From DATKZH01 sp964475955 (GTDB lineage: Bacteria; Planctomycetota; Planctomycetia; Pirellulales; Thermoguttaceae), in the NCBI GenBank assembly GCA_964475955.1, contig CAYYZY010000054.1:1-42034 (forward strand): 42,034 nt of DNA, written 5' to 3'. Made by a program: the position numbers and the translations under genes. Position 1 is the first letter of the stretch, and each line of letters opens with the position of its first letter. A model generated the notes under the pieces. It saw only the letters and a program-made list of their open reading frames with translations, was not told the DNA's origin and did not search any database. Of this stretch, positions 9,128-16,123 are shown piece after piece.

Positions 9128-9155
9128 TTGCACGTCGCGGGGCATTGCGTAGAAT
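9128..9155 (+). promoter_or_regulatory. Putative promoter of the aminotransferase gene
   Basis: TTGCAC (9128-9133), a 16-base spacer, TAGAAT (9150-9155). The predicted start of transcription, about 9162, lies close to an in-frame TTG at 9159, but the ATG at 9201 has the better ribosome site. Confidence 0.45.
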
Positions 9156-9200
9156 CGGGTGTTGGATCGATATGCCGTGCCGCCGCCTCCGAGGTGCTCG

Positions 9201-10463
9201 ATGAACGTCACGCTGAGCGAGTTCGCCCGAAACGTCACCGTGGAGACGGCTTTCAACGTGCTGGCGGTGGCCAAGCAGTTGGCGGCCTCGGGCAAGGACG
9301 TGGTGGAGCTGGAAATCGGCGACAGCCCGTTCCCCACCACGGCCTCGGCCAAGCAGGCGGGGCTGGCGGCGATCGAGGGCGGCGAGACACACTACTGCCC
9401 GTCCGGCGGGCTGCCCGACTTGCGCGAGGCGGCCTCGGAGTTCGTCAACGCCGAGTACGGCCTGTCGACGACCGGGGCGAACGTCGTGGTGGGCCCGGGG
9501 GCCAAGGTGTTCGAGCTGCTCTTCTGCGAGACGTTTCTCGACCCCGGCGACGGCGTGCTGGTCTTCAGCCCCTATTTCCCTACCTACGTACCGAACATCG
9601 CGCGGCGCGGCGCCCGGGTGTGGCTTTCCGACATGAAGCAGGAGCGCCGTTTCCGGCCCAACCTGGACGACGTCGAGCGGTTCCTGGCCGAAGACCCGCA
9701 CCCCAAGGCGATCTTCCTGAACAGCCCTCACAACCCGACCGGCGGCGTGGCCGAAGCGGAGGACCTCGCCGGGCTGGCCGACCTGATCCGCGGCCGCGGC
9801 GTGGCCGTGTTGAGCGACGAGCCCTACGACCGGATGGTCTGGCGCGGCCGGCATCACACGATTGCGGCGCTTCCCGGCATGCTCGAGCAGTGCGTGGCGG
9901 CCTACACGTTGAGCAAGTCGTACAGCATGAGCGGATGGCGCTTGGGCTACGCGGTCACCAGCCCGGAAATCGCCGACATGCTGGCGAAGCTGATCAACAC
10001 GTCGCTCTCCTGCACTCCGCCGATGTCGCAGCGCGCGGCGATCGCGGCGCTAAAACACGATAACGACGAGAGCCGCACGATCATGGCCCGCTTCCGCGAG
10101 AAGGTCGAGATCCTCGTGGAGGGGCTGAACCGGATCGAAGGGATCGAGTGTCTCGACCCGGGCGGTACCTTCTACGTGTTCCCGTCGGTGGCGGCCGTGG
10201 CCAACCGGCTGCGGATCACGTCGCACGGGCTGGCGATGTACCTGCTCGAAGGGGCCGACGACGCGTTCGGCGTCGCCTGCCTGGGCGGCGAGTGCTTCGG
10301 CGGCGCCGGCCGGGGCTTCCTGCGCTTCAGTTGTGCGGCGCCCAACGACCGGCTCCGCCGGGCCGTCGAGTTCCTGCCCACGGCCTTTTCGCGACAGGAT
10401 CGCGTGGAGCGCTTCCTGGATGAGCATCCCGAGTATCGGCTCGCAAAGCCGTACGAGAACTAA
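9201..10463 (+). CDS. PLP-dependent class I/II aminotransferase
   Basis: 420 residues, fold type I. Visible PLP-site residues are FLNSPHNPTGG (Asn178), LSDEPYD (Asp206, Tyr209), the Schiff-base Lys239 in TLSKSYSMSGWRLGY, and Arg247. C-terminal LRFSCA supplies the carboxylate-binding Arg. The family transfers an amino group between an amino acid, often aspartate or an aromatic amino acid, and a 2-oxo acid; the specific substrate cannot be assigned. The start at 9201 has GAGGTG upstream; an in-frame TTG at 9159 would add 14 residues without homology. A promoter-like element precedes it. The flanking kinase and PQQ genes give no pathway clue. Confidence 0.92.
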   Translation: MNVTLSEFARNVTVETAFNVLAVAKQLAASGKDVVELEIGDSPFPTTASAKQAGLAAIEGGETHYCPSGGLPDLREAASEFVNAEYGLSTTGANVVVGPGAKVFELLFCETFLDPGDGVLVFSPYFPTYVPNIARRGARVWLSDMKQERRFRPNLDDVERFLAEDPHPKAIFLNSPHNPTGGVAEAEDLAGLADLIRGRGVAVLSDEPYDRMVWRGRHHTIAALPGMLEQCVAAYTLSKSYSMSGWRLGYAVTSPEIADMLAKLINTSLSCTPPMSQRAAIAALKHDNDESRTIMARFREKVEILVEGLNRIEGIECLDPGGTFYVFPSVAAVANRLRITSHGLAMYLLEGADDAFGVACLGGECFGGAGRGFLRFSCAAPNDRLRRAVEFLPTAFSRQDRVERFLDEHPEYRLAKPYEN

Positions 10464-10480
10464 GGGCAATCCGAGTCCGA

Positions 10481-10503
10481 GACCCGATGAATCGGGTCAC
10501 GAC
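10481..10503. repeat. Palindromic GACCCGAT/ATCGGGTC element, copy 1
   Basis: GACCCGATGAATCGGGTCAC can fold into an eight-pair hairpin. An inverted copy overlaps the stop codon of the next gene (13855-13881), so the two copies bracket that gene. Confidence 0.7.
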
Positions 10504-10562
10504 AAGCCTTCGAAGGCCGGCGCCGACGCGTCGGACCGCCGGCAAGAAACAAGGAGACGGCG

Positions 10563-13500
10563 ATGAGACTGGCAATGACGGGCGCGTTTCTCTTGGCGTC
10601 GCTGGCGGGTTCTCCGGCCCGGGCGGAGCCCTCGGCGCAAGATATCCTCGAGGCCTCCGGCGTTCGGGCCGGGCTGGTCGTCCACCTCGGCTGTGGCGAC
10701 GGCAAGCTGACCGCGGCGCTCGCGGCCGGCGACGCGCTGGTCGTCCAGGGCCTCGACGCTGATCCCAAGAACGTCGACCAGACCCGGGCCCACGCCCAGT
10801 CGCTCGGCCTCGGCGACCGGGTAACGGCCGAAGTGCTCGACGACGGGCGCCTCCCCTACGCCGACAACCTCGTCAATTTAGTAGTGGCAAGTGGCAAGTG
10901 GCAGGTGGCAGGTGCCGAGATCGCTCGAGTGCTGGCGCCCAACGGCGTCCTCATGATCCGTCGCTCACTCGCCACTCGCCACCCGCCACTCGCCACTCTT
11001 CCATGCGACCTCGAAGGCTGGAGCAAGGCGATCAAGGCCCGCCCGGCCGAGATCGACGAATGGACCCACTACCTGCACGGCCCCGACAACAACGCGGTGG
11101 CCCAGGATTCGGTCGTGGGGCCGCCGCGCCACTTCCAGTGGATCAGCCGGCCGCGCTTCTCGCGGAGCCACGACCACCTGGCGAGCGTCAGCGCGGTGGT
11201 TTCTTCGGGGGGCCGGCTCTTCTCCATTGTCGACTACGGCTCGATCGCCTTCGCGGGAGCCAGCCCCCGGTGGCGCCTCGTCGCCCGCGACGCCTTCAAC
11301 GGCATCCGGCTGTGGGAGCGGGACATTGCTTCTTGGGAGTATCACCTCCGCGATTTCCGCAGCGGACCGGCCGACCTGGCCCGGCGCCTGGTGGCCGTGG
11401 ACGATCGCGTCTACGTCACGCTCGGCTACGGGGAGCCGGTCGTCGCGCTGGACGCCGCCACGGGCGAGACCGTCTTCACGTGCCCCGGCACGGAGGGGAC
11501 GCGGGAGGTTGTTTGCCACGACGGGCTGCTCCTGCTCGTGCTCGGCGAGCCCAATGAGGACTGGCCGGCAAAACGGGCCCAGGAGATCGTGAGCCAGAAG
11601 GACTACGTCCCGCCGTTCGAGCGGTACACGCCGCCCCCCCACCGAATGCGCCTGATGGCCGTGCGCGCCGACACCGGCGAGGTGGCGTGGAAGAACTCCG
11701 GGCCGGATACGCGACAGACGATGCCTTCGACGCTGGCGGCCTCGGGCGACCGGGTCTACTTCCAGAACGCCGACGAGGTCGTCTGCCTCGACGCGGCCAC
11801 GGGCGAGCCGATGTGGAAGGCCCCGCGGGCGGTCGAGCGCCAGCGGGTCGGCTGGTCGACGCCCACGCTCGTCGTCCACGACGGCGTCGTCTTCTCGGCC
11901 GACCGCAAGGCCGTGGACCGAGAGGGCGACCTGATGTGGATCCCCACCGGCGGCTATCACGAATACATCCGCAGCGAAGACGCCAAGGGCGAGCTGATCG
12001 CGTTCGACGCCGACTCCGGCGAGCGCCTGTGGAGTTGCCCCGCCTGGGAAGGCTTCAACGCCCCGGTCGACGTGATGATCGCCGATGGCCTCGTCTGGAC
12101 CGGCCGCTACGCCTGGGGCAACGACCCGGGCATCACCGAGGCCCGCGATCCGAAGACGGGCGAGGTCCGCCGCCGGCGCCCCTCCGACCGCGAGTTCCTC
12201 GGCCGCATCGGCCACGCCCGATGCCACCGGGCCAAGGCCACCTCGCAGTACCTCATCCTGGGACGACGGGGCCTGGAGTTCGTCGACCTCCGCTCGGGCG
12301 ACATGGTGGCCAACTTCTGGGTCCGCGGCATCTGCCAGTACGGCGTGATGCCCGCCAACGGCCTGATCTACGTGCCGCCCCATTCCTGCGCCTGTAGCAC
12401 GAAGGACTTGCTCAAGTGCGGCTACTCGGCGCTGGCCCCGGCGCGTCCTGGCGAGCAGCGCCCGCAACCCTCCCCCACGGCGGCGCCCGAGCCGGGGCCG
12501 GCCGCGGCGTTTGCCCCCACGGCCCGTCAGGCGGCCGACGACGAGTGGCCCGCCTATCGCGGCAACGGGAGCCGAACCGGCGCGAACGGGGCCTCCGTAC
12601 CGCACGACCTGGAGGTCGCCTGGCGGACCGACCTCGCCGCTCGGCTGACCGGCCCGGTCGTCGCCGAAGGCCGCCTGGTCGTTGCCGAGACCGATGCCCA
12701 TTGCGTCCATGCCCTTAATGCCGCCACGGGCGAAGAGGTCTGGGAGTTCGCGGCGGGCGCGCGCATCGACTCGCCCCCGACGATCGACCGGGGCCGCGTG
12801 CTGTTCGGCTCGGCCGACGGCCGGGTCTACTGCTTGCGGCTTGAGGACGGGGCGCTCGTCTGGCGGTTCCGCGCCGCTCCGCGGGATCGGCAGATCGTGG
12901 CGGACGGGCAGCTCGAATCGGCATGGCCCGTCTCCGGGAGCGTGCTCGTGGCCGACGGCGCCGCCTACTTCACGGCCGGCCGCAACAGCTATCTCGACGG
13001 GGGGATGTGGCTGTTCAAGCTGGACGCCGCGACCGGCGACCGGCTGGCGATGGTGGACTTGAGCGTCGTCGATCCGGCCGTGCGCGACGGCGGCAAGACC
13101 TCCGTGGGATACCTGCCCGACGTCCTGTCGACCGACGGCACGTCGCTGTTCCTTCGCAGCGCCCGATTCGGCCTCGACCTGGCCCGGCAGAAGGACGACG
13201 TCGCCCATCTCTGGAGCTCGGTCGGCTTCCTCGACGACAATTGGTGGCACCGCACCTACTGGCAGATCGGCACGTGGGTGGGAAGCGGGTGGGGCCGTTG
13301 GTCGAAGGCCGGAAAGGAGGTCCCCGCGGGGCGCCTGCTGGTGACCGACGGCTCGCGCGTGTTCGGTTTCGGGCGCGATCAGTACGACATCCCCGGCGCC
13401 CACGTGGGGGTCGACGCAAGCGGCGTCTGGGGGCCGATCGGCAAAGACCAGGGCCGCTGGACCCACTACCGTCTCTTCGCCCGAACTTTGACGGCCGGGC

Positions 13501-13859
13501 CCGACCGGCGGTCGAAGCGCAGCCCCGGCAAGCAGTCTCCAGCCGAACCGGACTGGACGGCCAAGCTCCCCGTGTTGGCCCGGGCCCTCGTCCTGGCCGA
13601 CGACACGCTGCTCGTGGCCGGCCCGGCCGTGGAGGTCGATCGGCCCATTCACGAGCCGTCCGGCGCCGACCCGCTGGCCGAGGCCCTCGAAGCGAGCCGC
13701 GGCGGGCGCCTCCTCGCCGTGGCGGCCGACGACGGGAAGACCCTCGCCGACCACGAGCTGGCCAGCCCGCCCGTCTTCGACGGCGTGGCCGCGGCCCGGG
13801 GCCGCCTCTACCTCGCCACGAAGAACGGCCAGGTGGTGTGCATGCGGGGTGGTTTGTAG
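10563..13859 (+). CDS. Secreted methyltransferase-like / PQQ beta-propeller fusion
   Basis: 1098 residues. A Sec signal (MRLAMTGAFLLASLAGSPARA) is followed by a Rossmann-type SAM-methyltransferase-like domain at about 25-160: motif I HLGCGDGKLT (41-50), an acidic residue in GLDADP (63-68), and RVLAPNGVLMI (122-132). From about residue 165 (DEWTHYLHGPDNNAVA) to the end there are two PQQ-like propellers, separated by a Pro/Ala-rich linker near residues 620-655. A conserved Cys cluster HSCACSTKDLLKC lies near 607-619. SAM is not expected outside the cytoplasm, so the first domain may be a scaffold or bind another ligand. Heptanucleotide repeat arms lie inside the methyltransferase region (residues 107-117 and 134-146). 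The start codon follows an AAGGAGACGG ribosome site. Confidence 0.9.
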   Translation: MRLAMTGAFLLASLAGSPARAEPSAQDILEASGVRAGLVVHLGCGDGKLTAALAAGDALVVQGLDADPKNVDQTRAHAQSLGLGDRVTAEVLDDGRLPYADNLVNLVVASGKWQVAGAEIARVLAPNGVLMIRRSLATRHPPLATLPCDLEGWSKAIKARPAEIDEWTHYLHGPDNNAVAQDSVVGPPRHFQWISRPRFSRSHDHLASVSAVVSSGGRLFSIVDYGSIAFAGASPRWRLVARDAFNGIRLWERDIASWEYHLRDFRSGPADLARRLVAVDDRVYVTLGYGEPVVALDAATGETVFTCPGTEGTREVVCHDGLLLLVLGEPNEDWPAKRAQEIVSQKDYVPPFERYTPPPHRMRLMAVRADTGEVAWKNSGPDTRQTMPSTLAASGDRVYFQNADEVVCLDAATGEPMWKAPRAVERQRVGWSTPTLVVHDGVVFSADRKAVDREGDLMWIPTGGYHEYIRSEDAKGELIAFDADSGERLWSCPAWEGFNAPVDVMIADGLVWTGRYAWGNDPGITEARDPKTGEVRRRRPSDREFLGRIGHARCHRAKATSQYLILGRRGLEFVDLRSGDMVANFWVRGICQYGVMPANGLIYVPPHSCACSTKDLLKCGYSALAPARPGEQRPQPSPTAAPEPGPAAAFAPTARQAADDEWPAYRGNGSRTGANGASVPHDLEVAWRTDLAARLTGPVVAEGRLVVAETDAHCVHALNAATGEEVWEFAAGARIDSPPTIDRGRVLFGSADGRVYCLRLEDGALVWRFRAAPRDRQIVADGQLESAWPVSGSVLVADGAAYFTAGRNSYLDGGMWLFKLDAATGDRLAMVDLSVVDPAVRDGGKTSVGYLPDVLSTDGTSLFLRSARFGLDLARQKDDVAHLWSSVGFLDDNWWHRTYWQIGTWVGSGWGRWSKAGKEVPAGRLLVTDGSRVFGFGRDQYDIPGAHVGVDASGVWGPIGKDQGRWTHYRLFARTLTAGPDRRSKRSPGKQSPAEPDWTAKLPVLARALVLADDTLLVAGPAVEVDRPIHEPSGADPLAEALEASRGGRLLAVAADDGKTLADHELASPPVFDGVAAARGRLYLATKNGQVVCMRGGL
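10881..11000. repeat. Inverted pair of GTGGCAA-type heptanucleotide tandem repeats inside a CDS
   Basis: Arm A (10881-10914) is about four copies of a seven-base unit, GTGGCAA/GTGGCAG. Arm B (10964-11000) is about five copies of the complementary unit CTCGCCA/CCCGCCA. Both are read in frame within the methyltransferase-like domain and encode VVASGKWQVAG and SLATRHPPLAT. Confidence 0.8.
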
Positions 13860-13881
13860 TGACCCGATTCATCGGGTCCTA
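13855..13881. repeat. Palindromic GACCCGAT/ATCGGGTC element, copy 2 (inverted)
   Basis: GTGACCCGATTCATCGGGTC is the exact reverse complement of the copy at 10481-10503. The TAG stop codon of the PQQ fusion gene lies within its left edge. Confidence 0.7.
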
Positions 13882-13910
13882 CGTCGACGGCTCCCGGACG
13901 TCATTGGCTT

Positions 13911-13940
13911 GAGGACCGCATGAATGCGGTCACTACGAAC
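13911..13940. repeat. Related palindrome with changed core (GACCGCAT/ATGCGGTC)
   Basis: GACCGCATGAATGCGGTCACTAC has the same architecture as the elements at 10481 and 13855, but both halves of the stem carry compensating changes. This suggests selection for the hairpin rather than for the sequence. It lies in the gap between convergent genes. Confidence 0.6.
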
Positions 13941-13945
13941 GCCTT

Positions 13946-15712
13946 TTATTCCGCCCCCACCTTCCGCGCCAGTTCCAGGCTGAGCTCGTCGAAGAACTCC
14001 ACGCTCTGGGCCACCTCCGGCATCGAGTCGAGCCAGTCGTACGAGTATTCCAGGCCGAACATCGTGGGCTTCACGCCCATCCGGCCGAGCTCGCGGCAGA
14101 CCTCCTCCAGCGGGGCAGCGCCGGTTCCCCAGGGGACGTCGTGCCCCTCGGGCGAAAGCTCGTTGAGGTCGTGCACCTGAACGGCGATCACGCGGGCGCC
14201 GAGCGTCTTCACCCCTTCGACGGGGTCGATGCCCGCACGCATCCAGTAGCCCAGGTCGGGGCATGCGCCCACGCGCGGGCTGCGTGCGCGGCAGACCTCG
14301 AGCAGTTTCTCGGGGTGCCAGTAGTGCGGCGACTGCTCGGGGCCGTGATTGTGGATGGCCAGGTTGACGTCGTACTCGTCGCAGCACCGCTCGATCGCGT
14401 CGAGCGACTCGGGCGGCGGCTCCGAGATGAAGGTCTCGATGCCCATCTTGCGCGCGAACTCGAACACGCGGCGGCACTCCGCTTCGTCGCCGGGGATTTG
14501 GGCGTAGAAGTGGGTGAGCAGCCGAACGCCCGCCGAGTCGAGCTTCAGGCGTATCTGCCGCAGCTCGTCGTCGGTGAGGCGGCAGTCGAACGGCTTGGGG
14601 ATCGCGTCGCTCACCTTCTGGAAGCTGAGGCCGCCGAGGTAGCCCAGGCCCAGCTCGGCCGTTTTGTCGATCGTCTCGAACAGCGTGTACTTGTGGAACG
14701 TGTAGGCCGTGATGCCCAGGCGCCAGCCGAGCTTCTCCCGGGCGCGGACGGCGGGCCCCAGCCGCGCGCTCGGCGTGGTGGGAGCCGGCAGGTCGTCCAA
14801 CGCGAACTGCGCGGCGCCGAGGTAGAACTGGAGCATGCGCGGGTCCCAGAAGACGCGCGGGTTGTGGGCGATGGTGCAGTAGAAGACGCGCCCCCGGCCG
14901 TAGTTTCGCACCCAGGCCAGGGCGTAGTCGTCGTCCTCCCGCTCGCGCTTCCAGCGCGCGTCCTTCGGCGTGAGGTCGGTCTTCGCCGTGTCGATACTGA
15001 ACAGCACGCGAACGCGGTGCCGCGAGTAGGGGTCGTGTACGCGGAAGAACTCGTCGCGGTAGTCGAACCCCTCGCGGGGGAACGCCCGGTTCAAGGGATG
15101 GTCGGGGTCGTCGAGCTTGATGAACACGTGCTCGTCCGACTCGCGGTGCCGCGCGCCCCGCCCGCCCAGCATCCGACCGAACTCCGGCCAGTCCTCGCGA
15201 GCCCCGGGCCAATGGGTGAAGGCCACCGAGGTGCCGTGCACGCCGAGCAGTCCGCCGCCGGCGCAGACGAATTCGAGCAGGCTCCGGCGCAGGGCCGGGT
15301 CTTCGAACAGGTTGCCCACCGTGTTGTTGAGGAAGACGGCGTCGAACCGCCGCAGGCTCTGGGGGGCGAAAACCGCAGGGTCGCGGCTGACGACCGTCTC
15401 GAACGCGCCGGTCTTCTCGCCCATCCGCCGAAAGGCCCAATTGGCGTAGAACCGCGAGGGGTGCCCGGGGTAGCCGACGTTGACGTCGAAGATCAACAAC
15501 CTCCGCGGCCGCTTCGGGGCCACGACGGCCTTCTCCGGCAGCGCCTGCTCGATCTTCCGTCGCGCCTCTTCGCCGACGACGAAGTCCGGCTCGGCCCGCT
15601 TGGCCGTCTGTTCCGCCTCAGCGGCGGAGCCGAACGCCTCGAGCAAGCTCAGCGCGAAGAGGCCTGCCAGAACGACCGAAACGCAACGTCCGGATTCCAA
15701 AACAGGGTTCAT
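13946..15712 (-). CDS. Secreted ThuA-like / sugar phosphate isomerase-epimerase (TIM barrel) fusion
   Basis: 588 residues. An N-terminal signal segment (VSVVLAGLFALSLLEAFGSA) precedes a ThuA-like glutamine-amidotransferase-fold domain at about 70-290 (LLIFDVNVGYPGH, FLNNTVGNLF, GGGLLGVHGTSVAFTHWP, EDDDYALAWVRNYGRGRVFY). A second domain, about 315-580, is an AP-endonuclease-2/xylose-isomerase-like TIM barrel: LGITAYTFHKYTLFETIDKTAELG, NLAIHNHGPE, GACPDLGYWMRAG, IAVQVHDLNE, with His, Asp and Glu ligands typical of metal-dependent epimerases or isomerases. ThuA proteins act in trehalose and 3-ketosugar metabolism, and barrels of this kind process 3-keto-sugars, so a fused keto-sugar enzyme in the periplasm is a reasonable inference. 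It is convergent with the PQQ fusion gene. Confidence 0.9.
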   Translation of the reverse strand: MNPVLESGRCVSVVLAGLFALSLLEAFGSAAEAEQTAKRAEPDFVVGEEARRKIEQALPEKAVVAPKRPRRLLIFDVNVGYPGHPSRFYANWAFRRMGEKTGAFETVVSRDPAVFAPQSLRRFDAVFLNNTVGNLFEDPALRRSLLEFVCAGGGLLGVHGTSVAFTHWPGAREDWPEFGRMLGGRGARHRESDEHVFIKLDDPDHPLNRAFPREGFDYRDEFFRVHDPYSRHRVRVLFSIDTAKTDLTPKDARWKREREDDDYALAWVRNYGRGRVFYCTIAHNPRVFWDPRMLQFYLGAAQFALDDLPAPTTPSARLGPAVRAREKLGWRLGITAYTFHKYTLFETIDKTAELGLGYLGGLSFQKVSDAIPKPFDCRLTDDELRQIRLKLDSAGVRLLTHFYAQIPGDEAECRRVFEFARKMGIETFISEPPPESLDAIERCCDEYDVNLAIHNHGPEQSPHYWHPEKLLEVCRARSPRVGACPDLGYWMRAGIDPVEGVKTLGARVIAVQVHDLNELSPEGHDVPWGTGAAPLEEVCRELGRMGVKPTMFGLEYSYDWLDSMPEVAQSVEFFDELSLELARKVGAE

Positions 15713-15713
15713 T

Positions 15714-16094
15714 CTATCGCCCTTTCTGGGTCAGCTTCGAGTCTTCGATTGTGACTTCTGCGCACGTTGCGCACATGTCATGGGAGGGAAGGCGGTCTCG
15801 CAAAGGCGCAGAGGCGCAAAGGAAGACGGGCGAGTATGTCCATCTCGTCCTCGGAACTCGTTTGCGTCTTCGCGTCTTCGCGAGAGTCCTCTTCTTCTCC
15901 GGCTTCCTCACTCCCCGCCTGCACAGGGTTTGCCTTACCCGTACCGCTCTGAAACGCGGCCGGGTCGATCGGCCTGTGCCGCGCCTTGGGGGGCGATCGA
16001 CCCAGCGCCCCCAAACGAGCGCGGCGACCAGCGCGGCCCCGCCAAGCCCCAGGGCAAGCGCCAAGATCGTCTTCGAGGCAACGGGCCGAGGCAT
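15714..16094 (-). CDS. Doubtful small membrane ORF running into a repeat
   Basis: 126 codons. The first 30 encode a plausible single transmembrane segment (TILALALGLGGAALVAALVWG). After residue ~60 the translation becomes the arginine-rich output of the repeat at 15793-15893 (VFLCASAPLR and similar), so the original C-terminus was probably replaced. The stop lies immediately next to the start of the ThuA fusion. The ribosome site is weak. It could be a real short anchor protein downstream of the tungsten oxidoreductase, or chance. Confidence 0.25.
   Translation of the reverse strand: MPRPVASKTILALALGLGGAALVAALVWGRWVDRPPRRGTGRSTRPRFRAVRVRQTLCRRGVRKPEKKRTLAKTRRRKRVPRTRWTYSPVFLCASAPLRDRLPSHDMCATCAEVTIEDSKLTQKGR
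15793..15893. repeat. Inverted repeat of the AAAGGCGCAGAGGCGCAAAGG type
   Basis: The left arm (15793-15823, TCTCGCAAAGGCGCAGAGGC...) is the approximate reverse complement of the right arm (15860-15893, TTTGCGTCTTCGCGTCTTCG...). Each arm is itself made of degenerate short repeats. Confidence 0.6.
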
Positions 16095-16123
16095 GGGGGC
16101 GTCTTTCCCGTCGAACCTGCGGC

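Noticed and set aside
10881..11000. CRISPR array
   Set aside because: The units are seven bases long without spacers, and the two arrays are complementary to each other.
10965..13754. 929-codon minus-strand open frame opposite the methyltransferase-PQQ gene
   Set aside because: Shadow of the real gene; composition is rich in G, R, A and V with no motif.
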